DNA of 64,000 nucleotides from Salinispora vitiensis. GTDB taxonomy: Bacteria > Actinomycetota > Actinomycetes > Mycobacteriales > Micromonosporaceae. The translations under genes were made by a program, and so were the position numbers. The stretch covers positions 1,425,947 to 1,489,946 of the forward strand of contig NZ_KB900388.1 of the NCBI RefSeq assembly GCF_000378825.1, written 5' to 3'. Below, in pieces: positions 34,859 to 44,900 of this stretch. The number at the start of each line of letters is the position of its first letter. Position 1 is the stretch's first letter. The notes beneath the pieces were generated by a model that saw nothing but the letters and a program-made list of their open reading frames with translations, was not told the origin of the DNA and did no database searches.

Positions 34859-35718
34859 GGCCAGAGGTCAACCAGCTTGGTCAGCTCAACACCGTCAGGT
34901 AGGCCCGACCCGTCAACGACTCGGGTGTAGTCGCTGTGGGCGCGCGGTGCCTTGTCAACGTTGTGCCGCTCAAGCGTGATGCGCTGGGTGAGCGCCGCCG
35001 CGGGCGCGGCCCCAAGGCCGTCTGGATGGCTGAACACGTAGAGCCCGCACAGCTTCATCTCGCCCCGGGTGGCAGCCCGGTCATGATCGAACATGACCGT
35101 GATGGCCTGCCACAACGCGGCTAGGTCGTCACTGGTCACGCCGGTCTTCGCGGCGCGGGGCGCGGAGTAGAACGCGTGCGCCCGATATAGGCCGTACGGG
35201 ACGGTCCACTTGGAGCCGATCTCAGTGCGTTCTCCCTTGTCGATGTCCTCCTGTCGGGTCTGGGTAACCCGGGTGATGGTGTGGTCGGTGGGCAGGATCG
35301 GGTCGATGCTGCGGGCGAAGGTGAGCTGGAGCGGGCCGCGCACCTGGCCGGCGCCGCCACCCTTGCCGGTGCTGAGCACACCACCGAACATCCGGATGTC
35401 GAAGTAGTGGTCGCACATCCACCGTTGCGCCTCGTTGGCCTTGCCCGGGTTGGCCTTCAACGCCGCCTCGATCCGGGTGTTCAGGGCGAAGCCGGCCTCG
35501 ACGAAGATGCCGTAGCGCGGGTCGTCGCCCCGTACCAGCGACACCGTGTCACGGATCTTGCGCTTGATCGCGACGTCGGTGATCAGGCCCTGCCCGCTCT
35601 CGTCGTCGGTACGCGGCTGGTTACCGGCGTCCGGGTCACCGTTGGGGTTGCCGTCGCTGACGTCGAACAGCAGGACGGCGTCGTGGCGGCGGGTCGGGTC
35701 GAGGTGTGCGGCGGTCAT
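34855..35718 (-). CDS. cas7c: Cas7c (Csd2) Cascade backbone protein
   Basis: A 287-residue protein with the Csd2 N-terminal signature LLFDVSDGNPNGDPDAGNQP, then DVAIKRKIRD and YFDIRMFGGVLSTGKGGGAG. Several copies coat the crRNA in the type I-C Cascade complex. It overlaps cas8c by 4 bases and cas4 by 4 bases. Length normal for the family. Confidence 0.96.
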   Translation of the reverse strand: MTAAHLDPTRRHDAVLLFDVSDGNPNGDPDAGNQPRTDDESGQGLITDVAIKRKIRDTVSLVRGDDPRYGIFVEAGFALNTRIEAALKANPGKANEAQRWMCDHYFDIRMFGGVLSTGKGGGAGQVRGPLQLTFARSIDPILPTDHTITRVTQTRQEDIDKGERTEIGSKWTVPYGLYRAHAFYSAPRAAKTGVTSDDLAALWQAITVMFDHDRAATRGEMKLCGLYVFSHPDGLGAAPAAALTQRITLERHNVDKAPRAHSDYTRVVDGSGLPDGVELTKLVDLWP

Positions 35719-37538
35719 GCGTCATCTCCTTCGTCGGCGGTCGGCGCCGCGTCGTTGCTGCCCGGGGGCAGGTCGGTCTTCTTCTTGTTCGCCGCTGCCG
35801 CCATTCGTTCGGCCCGCATCTCGGCGCGCTGCTGGTGGTAGCCGAGAATGAACTGGGCCTTGTCGGTCAGCACGGCACCGTGCGGGATCGCGTCGAGCTG
35901 GACGAACAGGTCGTCGAATCGACGTTCGTACGCCTCGGACCAGTTCGGCCGGTGCAGGGGGCCACGGAGCCGTTTGAGCCACGCCTGCACGCTGCGGCGG
36001 CCGGCGACGATGACGACCTGCGGGTTGTCGATTGCCCGGCCGAAATAGCGCTCGGCGAAGGTGGTGTTCAGCTTCTGGTCGGCGACCCGGAACACGGTCC
36101 GTTGCAGGTCGTCCATGACAGCAAAGATGCGGCCAGACACGTACGCCGGCTGCTTGTACTCCACATTCAAGGTTGGGGTCAGCCTCTCTCGGTCATGCTC
36201 GGGCAAGCTCGGATGACGGCGCAGGGCGAGCCGGATCAGTGCTGCTCGAGCCGCGTCGAGCCGGCCATCGATCCGGATCCGGTGGATGACATGGTTGAGC
36301 AGCTTCGGCGGCAACGGCCGCTTGAGCAGCGCGGCGCCGAGCAGGCGGTGAAACACGTCAGGCGGTCGATGCTCGCCGGACGCACCGAACTTCGTCCAGG
36401 TCCCGGGGCCGCCGTTGCGCCCGGCCTCGAACCGTCCGGCCACTCGCGCCAACTGAGAAACCTTGGCCGTCACCACCTCACCGGTCCAGGCGTCGACGAT
36501 CCGGTGGTCGTCGAACCAGGCCCGGATGTTGTTCTTCACCTGGCGGACGGGCTGGTCCACCCAGTCCCGGACGACCACCCGGGCGACGTTGCCACCCACC
36601 GTCACCGAGCAGTACCGAGACACGTCCTCGACCGTCGCCTCCCTGCGGTCGGCGGGAGCCGCGATCAGGTTCCGAATCTGGGTCGGGTCCAGCTGTTCAA
36701 CCGTCGCCCACGGGTCGAAGGTCGACCCACCCAGCACCCACCAGGCGAGCCGAGCGTTCTGCCCGGACACGGCGGTGCTGTGCAGCGGGTCGGAGAGCAG
36801 ATCGGTCAGCGCGGTCATGAACTTGAGGCCGCAGTCGGCACAGATCGGGGTGTTGGTGAGAAACTTCTGCAACTCGTAGCCGTGCACAGCCTCGTTCATG
36901 CTGACCAGCGACGCACTCTGGGTAGCGCCGGGCAACCACCGCCGAGGGATCTGCTGTGGCACCGTCTTGAGCAACGGCTGCACCTGCCCGCAGACCAGAC
37001 ACAGGCCGGACCGCCCCGATCCCTTCCGGTCACCGGCTACCCCGGCCCAGAACCGCTTCGCCGGGTCGGTGTCCGCCGCATAGGCTCCGTCGACCTGGAA
37101 ACTGATCAGGTCACCCCTGCTCCAATCCACGGGCGCCTGAAGCCTGCCAGCATGCCCGTTCCGGTAGAAGGCGACGATGGCCGGCCCCAGACCCTCCGGC
37201 TCAGCAGCGGCCCACTCGGTGATCAGAGCACGGAAAGCGTCGTGCTGCTTCACCACCCGCTCCGGCTTGGCCCCCTCCGACAGCCAGCCGAAGACGTACT
37301 CGCCGTTGTCGACCGCCAGCGCGGGCGAGATCCCGACGGTTCGGGTCACCGCCGGCACCAACCGGGGCACGCCGAAGCGCCGATGCGGGTCGTCCTTGTC
37401 GGCCGTGCTGACAAGGTCCCCAAGGGGGACGCCCCTGCCGTCGATCGCCAGGCTCCACCGGACGGGCTTGCGGGCATAGAACGCCGGGATGGCGTCTTTG
37501 CTGGTGTCGGCGTACTCCACCAGCCGTTGCAGGAGCAC
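35715..37538 (-). CDS. cas8c: Cas8c (Csd1) large Cascade subunit
   Basis: A 607-residue protein from GTG 37538, giving the family's usual LLQRLVEYADTSKDAIPAFY opening; the cas5c stop TAG overlaps by one base (TAGTG). Two CxxC pairs (LCLVCGQ and ICADCGL) form a zinc-finger-like region near the middle. Cas8c recognises the PAM and starts R-loop formation. A type I-C locus of this kind also produces the small Cas11 subunit from inside cas8c in other species; I did not identify such an internal start here. Confidence 0.95.
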   Translation of the reverse strand: MLLQRLVEYADTSKDAIPAFYARKPVRWSLAIDGRGVPLGDLVSTADKDDPHRRFGVPRLVPAVTRTVGISPALAVDNGEYVFGWLSEGAKPERVVKQHDAFRALITEWAAAEPEGLGPAIVAFYRNGHAGRLQAPVDWSRGDLISFQVDGAYAADTDPAKRFWAGVAGDRKGSGRSGLCLVCGQVQPLLKTVPQQIPRRWLPGATQSASLVSMNEAVHGYELQKFLTNTPICADCGLKFMTALTDLLSDPLHSTAVSGQNARLAWWVLGGSTFDPWATVEQLDPTQIRNLIAAPADRREATVEDVSRYCSVTVGGNVARVVVRDWVDQPVRQVKNNIRAWFDDHRIVDAWTGEVVTAKVSQLARVAGRFEAGRNGGPGTWTKFGASGEHRPPDVFHRLLGAALLKRPLPPKLLNHVIHRIRIDGRLDAARAALIRLALRRHPSLPEHDRERLTPTLNVEYKQPAYVSGRIFAVMDDLQRTVFRVADQKLNTTFAERYFGRAIDNPQVVIVAGRRSVQAWLKRLRGPLHRPNWSEAYERRFDDLFVQLDAIPHGAVLTDKAQFILGYHQQRAEMRAERMAAAANKKKTDLPPGSNDAAPTADEGDDA

Positions 37539-38239
37539 TACGTCACCGGGCCTTCCACCGGCAACGCCAGCTCGATGCCACACTCGGGCACGTAGAGCAC
37601 ACCGGCGACGACCCGGGCGGCGAACCATTCCATCCGAGGCTGACCCGGCTTGCCGTCACGGTGGATGGAGTGCAGCATGATGCCGATCTCCTCGTTGACG
37701 TCGGCCCGCGGGGTGTCATCCGGCCAACCGAACTCGGCGCTGAACTCCCGGGTGCCAAGGTACGGCCGCTGGAAACAAGCTCCCTTACGGACACGGCGCC
37801 GAAGCTGATCCCGGTACGCCGCGACCGGCTTGTCCGCATGCCCTGCCACCTCGACGTGAGCATGAATCCGATACGCCACATCACGCAGGCAGACGGCGTT
37901 GCGCTGATCGCGATGAGCCGCGGTGTCCACCCTGCGGGTGCCCTTGATCGCCTCGGACAGCGGCGCAACATCGGACGTCTCGTTACGCCGGACCGAAAAC
38001 TGCTTCACCGGCTTGAGTACCTCGATCGCCACGATCCGGTACCGCATCTCCGGCTTCCAAAAGATCGATTCGAGTACTCCCACCGCAGCCGACGGGGTCA
38101 TCACCGGATAGCTGACCCGCTCCACCTTTAACTCCGGCCGCGAAAACAACGCCGCTTCACCACTGACCTGCACCACCACCGGAAGGTCACCCTCCGCGCT
38201 CCGCCGCAGCGTCAGCCCATTGACCACATCCCTCGTCAC
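37538..38239 (-). CDS. cas5c: Cas5c (Cas5d) crRNA-processing Cascade subunit
   Basis: A 233-residue protein from GTG 38239, chosen because GGGAGGG lies 8 bases upstream; another GTG at 38278 would add 13 residues without a ribosome site. The signature FSRPELKVERVSYPVMTPSA and SIFWKPEMRYRI identify Cas5c. In type I-C it replaces Cas6 and cuts the repeat RNA to make mature crRNAs, which fits the absence of cas6 here. First gene after a 220-base gap downstream of cas3. Confidence 0.95.
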   Translation of the reverse strand: MTRDVVNGLTLRRSAEGDLPVVVQVSGEAALFSRPELKVERVSYPVMTPSAAVGVLESIFWKPEMRYRIVAIEVLKPVKQFSVRRNETSDVAPLSEAIKGTRRVDTAAHRDQRNAVCLRDVAYRIHAHVEVAGHADKPVAAYRDQLRRRVRKGACFQRPYLGTREFSAEFGWPDDTPRADVNEEIGIMLHSIHRDGKPGQPRMEWFAARVVAGVLYVPECGIELALPVEGPVT

Positions 38240-38459
38240 AGCACAAGCCCTCCCAAGATCAGATCTAGTCGAACACACGATCTAGGACTCACCGAAGCAG
38301 CGGATCAGCGAATCCCTCGTATGACAGGTGCGACGATCCATGATGGGTATGACAAAGTCCGCCGTTGCGGCCGGCGGGCTACACAAGATCATGAGCTGAG
38401 ATCGGGTCCACCAGGTGAACGCACTACACCTTTCGTCCACCTAGTCTCTCGGCCACGCT
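38240..38459 (-). promoter_or_regulatory. Gap between cas3 and cas5c
   Basis: A 220-base non-coding stretch in an otherwise overlapping cas cluster. It may hold a second promoter for the Cascade and adaptation genes. Around 38260-38285 the hexamer GATCTA appears twice about 17 bases apart. No convincing terminator was seen. Confidence 0.35.
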
Positions 38460-40718
38460 TCAGAGAACAAACTGCTCTAGACGTGGGTCGAGGGTGATGC
38501 CGGTGGCGTCGTCGTACTCGCCGACCCATTCGACGAGAACGCCCTTCCGCACCTCGTTTCCACCCAGGATCGGCCGCAGTAGCGCCGTCACGCCGGGCTG
38601 GTGCAGGGCGCTGGGGTGCAGGTTCGTCGTGTACGCCTGCAACCGGCGAAGCTTCGTCAGGCCCGGGACCGGCGCCTGGCGCAGTTCCTCGATCAGTTGC
38701 TGCAACTCGCGCCGCAGTTCGGGTGTTTCGGCCCCTTGTGGCGTGACCACGCTGATCCCGTCGTCGCTGATCATCCGGAACGCCAGCGTCCGATCCCGCC
38801 GTTTGTCGCTCGCGTTGATCGGCCCATCGGACACGGTCTCGAACTCCCACCGCCGCCGGGCCTGCTGAATGAGCTGCCCGACGTGCTGATCATCCTGAAG
38901 ATTGAGCAGTTCGTACACGTTGCGGTAGTAGCGTTCCAGCGCCATCAGGTCATCCGGGTCGGCCTTTTCTGGTCCGAACTGGCGTCCGGTGCATCCGACC
39001 AGTGTCTTGTATGTGGGCGGCTGCCCGCCGTCCGCCGGAGCGAACACGACCACCCGTCCGCCATCGGTCATCCGCCCCTCACGGTTGGCCCGCCCGGCTG
39101 CCTGAAGTAGCGAGTCGGCCGGCGCCATCGCACGGAATACCACCGGGAAGTCGATGTCCACGCCGGCCTCGATCAGCTGGGTGGCCACAAGCAGCACGCG
39201 CTCACGTCGGCACAGGCGCGCCCGTACGGTTTCCAGCACTCGCCGCCGGTGGTCCGGGCACATCCGGGTGGACAGGTGCCACGCCCCACTGTGCGCACCG
39301 GCCTCACGCCACCGGTCATGCACCGTCTTCGCGTCCGCGGTGGTGTTGACCACCACCAGCGCGGCCTGCTCAGACGCAGCCTGGTCGGCGATACCGGCCA
39401 GCGCGGGCTTCGGGTCGAGCTGCCATTCGTACCGCACTCTCCGCAGATCACTGACCAGCTTCGACGTGTCGTGGATCAGGTCGGTGCAGGGCACGTCCTT
39501 GAACTCGTCCAGCGCCCAGAAGCTCGGCTGGGTCGCCGAGGACAGCAACACTGTCACGCCGAAGTGGCGCACGAGCAGCCGAAGTCCGTCGAGGATCGGG
39601 GCGAGCATCGCGTGCGGTAGTGCCTGCACCTCGTCCAGCACGATCACCGAGTTGGCCAGCCGGTGCACTCGACGCATGGCTGACGCCTTGCGGGCAAACA
39701 GCGACTCGAAGAGCCGGACGAAGGTGGTGACCACAAACGGCGCGTCCCAGTTCTCGGCCGCCAGCCGCGCCCACCGGCCGGCTCCCGGGGCATCGAGGTC
39801 AACCTGGCTGTGATGTTCGAGAACGACCGGGTCGGCGCCGTCCTGGTCGAGCAGCCGACGGTAGACAGCCGCGTTCTGCTCGGTGATGGTGAGGAACGGA
39901 ACCGCTACGATCACCCGACGCAGGCCGTGCTTCTCCGCGTGTCGCAGTGCGAACCCGCCGCTCGCGATCGTCTTCCCAGCACCGGTCGGCGCACCGAGAC
40001 GGAATACACCACGCTCTCGCTCCGCTGCCGCCAGGCAGTCGGCGTAGACCCGCTCCCGCAGACTCCCGACCGGAGTACCACCGCGGCCCGCGAGCTCGTC
40101 GCCCCTCCGTTGCTCGAACACCTTGTAGAGGTGCTCGAAGTCGGCACCGGGACGCACCCGCGGACCGGACAATCCCTGAAAGTGCGCGCTGGTGTCCAGG
40201 CTGTCCGCGTCAACCAACGCGCTGTAGCACAATCGCAACGCCATCTCCCCGACTAGCAGATCCCGCCACGGAACCGGCACCAGATGATCGAGCCGCTCGG
40301 GCAGGTCCGGCAGCAGGCCCGGCAACTCGAGCTCAGCAGACGCCGCGTTGCCGGGTGCTTCGGCGAGTCGACTCCGATATTTGTCGCGCAAGTTGGGCGT
40401 GTCGATCAGCCCCCCGTGATGGCCGAAGATCGCACTGGCGAACCCAGCGAGTCCGCGCTCGTACGCAATTCGGGTGCCGAACGACTTGTGATCGATGCCC
40501 ACCCGGCCACCGGTGGAGGCGACGACCGCGAGTCTGTCCTGCCAGGTGCAGGACGCCTTGCCCACGTCATGCAACGCCCCCAGCCAGTACGCCACCTCAC
40601 CCCCGCCGAACGGAGCGCTGAACTCCCGCGCCAACTCCGCCGTGCCACGAAGGTGATCGCCAAGAGAATGCCACTGGCCGCCGGCATGGCCAGGGCTGTG
40701 CGCCCGGAGAGAAGTCAC
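38460..40718 (-). CDS. cas3: Cas3 HD nuclease-helicase
   Basis: A 752-residue protein from GTG 40718. The HD nuclease ligands are at H17/H22, H50-D51 (LGALHDVGK) and H101 (FGHHGG). Walker A is GAPTGAGKT at 242-250 and the DExH box is LDEVQALPHA at about 361-370; later helicase motifs (LVATQLIEAGVDIDFPVV, AAGRANREGR) are present. It degrades target DNA recruited by Cascade. The complete set of motifs indicates functional interference. First gene of the cas locus, divergent from a YunG-Nudix gene. Confidence 0.96.
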   Translation of the reverse strand: MTSLRAHSPGHAGGQWHSLGDHLRGTAELAREFSAPFGGGEVAYWLGALHDVGKASCTWQDRLAVVASTGGRVGIDHKSFGTRIAYERGLAGFASAIFGHHGGLIDTPNLRDKYRSRLAEAPGNAASAELELPGLLPDLPERLDHLVPVPWRDLLVGEMALRLCYSALVDADSLDTSAHFQGLSGPRVRPGADFEHLYKVFEQRRGDELAGRGGTPVGSLRERVYADCLAAAERERGVFRLGAPTGAGKTIASGGFALRHAEKHGLRRVIVAVPFLTITEQNAAVYRRLLDQDGADPVVLEHHSQVDLDAPGAGRWARLAAENWDAPFVVTTFVRLFESLFARKASAMRRVHRLANSVIVLDEVQALPHAMLAPILDGLRLLVRHFGVTVLLSSATQPSFWALDEFKDVPCTDLIHDTSKLVSDLRRVRYEWQLDPKPALAGIADQAASEQAALVVVNTTADAKTVHDRWREAGAHSGAWHLSTRMCPDHRRRVLETVRARLCRRERVLLVATQLIEAGVDIDFPVVFRAMAPADSLLQAAGRANREGRMTDGGRVVVFAPADGGQPPTYKTLVGCTGRQFGPEKADPDDLMALERYYRNVYELLNLQDDQHVGQLIQQARRRWEFETVSDGPINASDKRRDRTLAFRMISDDGISVVTPQGAETPELRRELQQLIEELRQAPVPGLTKLRRLQAYTTNLHPSALHQPGVTALLRPILGGNEVRKGVLVEWVGEYDDATGITLDPRLEQFVL

Positions 40719-40905
40719 ACCGGACCGTATCGGAATTCACGAAGATTGTTGAGTCCTCTCGCCGACGCCCGCATCCGGTTTCTACCAGAACCGGAGCGTT
40801 GCCAGCGGTGTACGGGTGTGCTGCCTGCCGAGCGGCCGCACGATGCGCGGCTTTGGCGGATCGGCGAGGAAACCGACTGTCGTACCCCTGCGTCAGGATC
40901 CCGGC

Positions 40906-41805
40906 GTGGTGAATGTAGAGCTGCTGCGGCCCGTGTTCCAGACTGCTTGGGGACCCGACACATGCGACCCGCATGACCTGGCGGAGTGGTGTCCCGGAAA
41001 CCCAGCCCGGGGCCAGTGCGGAACAACCACCCTGGTAGCCCAGGAGTTGCTGGGTGGCGAGCTGATCCTCGGCGAGGTCCACGTCGAGGGTGTGAAGACC
41101 GGCTACCACTGGTGGAACAGGCTTCCCGACGGCACAGACATCGACCTGACCGCCGAGCAGTTCCACCCCGGTGAGATCGTCACCGGCGGTACGGTCCGCC
41201 ACCGCCCACCTGGAGCACCGCTCACGCGCTGCCGCGGCCAATACGAGCTACTCCGGCACCGAGTGCTCAGCACCCTGGCCGACAAAGACCCGAGGCTGAG
41301 TGTCGACCATCCCGATCTCGCAGGCCCGGCACGCAGCCACCCACCCGCCGATGATTCGCCCACTTGGCCGGACGGACCGCCGACCCGGATCGCCGTCGTC
41401 GCGCTGACTGACCCGACCGGTGCGGTACTGCTTCAACTCCGCGACCCGCACGCGGCGGCCGAGCCCGGTCAGTGGGCGCTCCCCGGCGGGCACGTCGAGG
41501 CCGGCGAAAGTCCGGCGCAGGCCGCGATCCGTGAGCTGGCCGAGGAAACCGCCCGGACAGCGAGCCTTCGCTCAGTGTGGCAGGGCCTGCGCCCGGACCT
41601 GACCGGCTCGGCTACGGCGGTTGAACTGCATGCCTTCGCTGGCGCGACCACCGAGACGACGATTGGGCTCGGCGAGGGCCGTGCAGCGCGGTTCGTACCG
41701 ACCGGGGAGTTGCCCGACGTGGACCTGAGCCCGACGGCAGCAGCCGTACTGCACCGGCTTCTCAAGTGCCTTGCCGAAGCGACATCAAATACCGATCGGT
41801 CATAG
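40906..41805 (+). CDS. YunG-like domain fused to a Nudix hydrolase
   Basis: A 299-residue protein starting at one of two adjacent GTG codons (40906 or 40909), with AGGA upstream. Residues 5-110 resemble the YunG family (FQTAWGPDTCDP, then GQCGTTTLVAQELLGGELI with a conserved Cys, and YHWWNRLPDGTDIDLTAEQF), a papain-like fold of unknown activity. After a Pro-rich linker, residues 160-290 form a Nudix domain whose box starts at GGHVEAGESPAQ and ends RELAEETA; all metal-binding Glu are present. Nudix proteins cleave nucleotide-diphosphate derivatives. It is divergent from cas3, but no link to CRISPR is shown. Confidence 0.8.
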   Translation: MVNVELLRPVFQTAWGPDTCDPHDLAEWCPGNPARGQCGTTTLVAQELLGGELILGEVHVEGVKTGYHWWNRLPDGTDIDLTAEQFHPGEIVTGGTVRHRPPGAPLTRCRGQYELLRHRVLSTLADKDPRLSVDHPDLAGPARSHPPADDSPTWPDGPPTRIAVVALTDPTGAVLLQLRDPHAAAEPGQWALPGGHVEAGESPAQAAIRELAEETARTASLRSVWQGLRPDLTGSATAVELHAFAGATTETTIGLGEGRAARFVPTGELPDVDLSPTAAAVLHRLLKCLAEATSNTDRS

Positions 41806-41925
41806 CGCTCGCTCGGCCCAGCGGGGCACCTTGCGCGGCTAGGAAAGACACCGGGCCGATCGCGCCGGTCTTGCTGGTACCTGGGCGTCGCATGCGGCGC
41901 CGGCAGGCACAATGGGGGCCGTGAG

Positions 41926-44900
41926 ATGGACATGACCGCAGGCCTTATCGGGCGGGAGCGCCAGCTGCGTTCGCTCCGCGGCATGATCGACGGCGTTTGC
42001 GGTGGCCGCGGCGGCCTGATCCTGGTGACCGGCGAACCGGGCGTGGGTAAGACGGCGCTGGTCACCCAGGCCGTGCAGGAGGCACGAGACACCGACCTGC
42101 TGGTGCTGATCGCGTCTTGCTGGGAATCCGAGACCGCCCCGGGATACTGGCCCTGGACCCAGGTTCTGCGCCAACTGCGCCGCCGCCTCGCCGCCGAGGT
42201 GTGGGCTGCGATCGACCAGCCGAGCACCGCGTCCATCAATGCCCTGCTCGGTGAGACGCGGGCGCGACCGGCGGCCGACGGCGACTTCGCCGTCTACGAC
42301 GCGGTCGCTACCGCATTGGTGGCCGCCGCCCAGACGCGTCCTGTCATCATCGTAATCGACGATCTTCACTGGTGTGACGTGGCATCCCTGCGGCTGCTCG
42401 ATTTCGTGGCTCGACACACCTGGCACGAGCGGATCCTGACGATCGGCACCTACCGTGACGACGAGGTGGATGCTCGGACGGCACCGGCGCAGCACCTCGT
42501 CGGGCAGTTGACCGGCCGATCCAAGGTGATCGCCCTCACCGGATTACCACCGCCGCAGGTCGGCGAGCTCATCAGTCGCCTGACCGGGGTCGACGTAACC
42601 GCGGACGTGGCCGACCGAGTATCCCGGCAGACCGGCGGCAATCCGTTCTTTATTGAACAGGCCGCGCGTCTGTGGAGCGGCGACGACATCCTCGAGGTGC
42701 CGCTCGGTGTCCGGTACGCCATCCGTGCCCGGCTGGACAAGCTTCCGAGCACCACGCAGCGAACCCTGGCCACCGCCGCCATCTTCGGACCCAGCTTCAA
42801 CCGCACGTTGCTGGCGGCCGTGTGCGGTCTGACAACAGCAGATCTGGACGGCACTCTGCAGCAGGCCGTTTCCGCGCGTCTGATCGTCGGCGCCGGGCCG
42901 AGCCGGATGAGGTTTGTCCACGACCTGATCAGAGAGACCCTGTACCTGGCGTGGGAGGATGACGCCCGCGCCGAGCGGCACGCGGCGGTCATTGGCACCG
43001 TTGACCAGAACCCCTCCCTGACAGCAATGATCTCGCCGAGTGACCTGGCCCGACACGCCTTCCTGGGCCTGCCACACCTGGCGGCGGACACGACCGTCCG
43101 CTACCTGCGCGCGGCGGCACGTGATGCCGCGAGCAGGCTGGCCTTCGCTGAGGCCGCCGAATGTCAGCGGCAGGCGCTCACGATCGCCGCCGACCCCCGG
43201 CTCGAGGTCTGCATCGCCCTCGACCTAGCGACGGCGCTGTACTACGACGGTGACCGGTCGGCGTCGGCGCGGTCCTTCGACAACGCCTGCACCCTCGCCC
43301 GGGTCGCCGCCGACGCTGAGTCGCTGGCCCGTGTCGCGTTGACCGCATATCGCACCGGCGAGCCGTTCGCTGGTGGCGCGGCGGCCCGCTCGACGGTGCT
43401 GCGTGCGGCCTACCGCCGGGTCGGCGGGCCGGGGAACGACGCCGATCAGGACCCACACCGGCAGGCAGCGGTCCTGGTTGACTACCTCGAGACCCGCGCC
43501 CGGGCCCGGAACGACGACGAGTCGCTGACCTTTTGCCTCTGGGTCCGTTACGAGAGTGGGCTCGGTGTCGGCAACGTCCACGAGCGGGCGGCGTTGATGC
43601 GAGAGATCACCACCTTGTCGCAACGTTCTGCGGACCCGGACAGCCAATCGGCAGCGGCATCCCTGCGGTGGGTGGCGTTGATCGAGCAGGGTGACGCCGA
43701 CTACGTGGCGCATTTCGAGGCGCACCTGGCTGCGGCTGCGGGCTCCGACACGCCACGTGACCGTCTTACCGTCCATGTCGACCGGGCGATTGTGGCTACC
43801 TTGACCGGACACTTCGGCGAGGCGGAAGAGCATGTGGCGCATCTGGAACCCACCGGCAAGGCGGTCCGCTCCGACTGGGACATGATGGGTTATCACCTCC
43901 GCTGGGCGTCGTGTCTGCTGCAGGGCCGATTTCCCGAGGCGGAGAAGGTGCTGCGGGAACTTGGCGGCGGTGACGACCCATACCGTCAGGTTCTGGCGGC
44001 TGTCACCGCCTTGGAGCAGGGCGATCCCGATCACGCGGTGCAGTACCTCGCACAGGCAGGCGGACCCGAGTCCCACCCACGGTACTTGGCACCTTTGGTT
44101 CTCCGGCTGCAGGCCCAGGCCGGCGCGGCTCGCACCGACGCGTCGTTGATGGAGCAGGCGTGGGCTGCGCTTGTTCCGTTGCGGGGCTCCTGGCTCGTTT
44201 CGCTCTTCGGCTGCGACGTCAGCGGTCCGGCCGACCTGTGGCTCGCGACGATCGATCTCGCCCAACGGCGGTGGGACGACGCCATCGATCGTTTCCGCGA
44301 AGCCCGTGAGCAGGCGCAGCGGTTGCGTGCGCGACCATGGTCGACGTTGGCGGGCGTCGGCCTGGTAAAGGCGCACCTCGGCAGAGGCTCCGAGGTGGAT
44401 GCGGCCGCGGTTGTGGAGCAGGTGCGTCGCGATGCGACCGGCCTGGGGATGATCCATGTCCTGCGCCGCATTCAGCGATTGCTTCCGGCCGCACCGACCG
44501 TCAGCATCGACGGCGGCGAGCGGACGCCGTACGAGTTCCGGTGGAACGGCACCACCTGGTGCCTGACCTACGATTCCCACACCGTGCATCTTCCCGACGC
44601 GAAGGGCCTACGAGACCTGCATCTACTCCTCAGCCGGCCCCATACGGCCGTGCCGGTTGCCACCATGCTGAACCCGGCTGGCGGGCCTGAGGTGGTCGCT
44701 GCGGTCGAGCTGGGCGGCGACCTGGTCCTCGATGCCGCGGCCGCGCGGGCGTACCGCAAACGCCTCGGCGACCTCGACGACCTCATCGACCAGGCGATAC
44801 TCGATGACCACCGCGCTCGGGTGGCCGGGTTGGAGAAGGAACGCGCGGCGTTGCTCGAGGAGCTTCGGACCGCGGGAGGGCTGGCCGGGCGTACGCGTCG

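Noticed and set aside
35706..37595. A 629-codon plus-strand frame
   Set aside because: It is antisense to cas8c, which has clear family motifs; the plus-strand product has no recognisable structure.
40816..40905. Earlier start for the YunG-Nudix gene
   Set aside because: The extra 30 codons do not resemble the family and no ribosome site precedes them; GTG 40906/40909 fits better.
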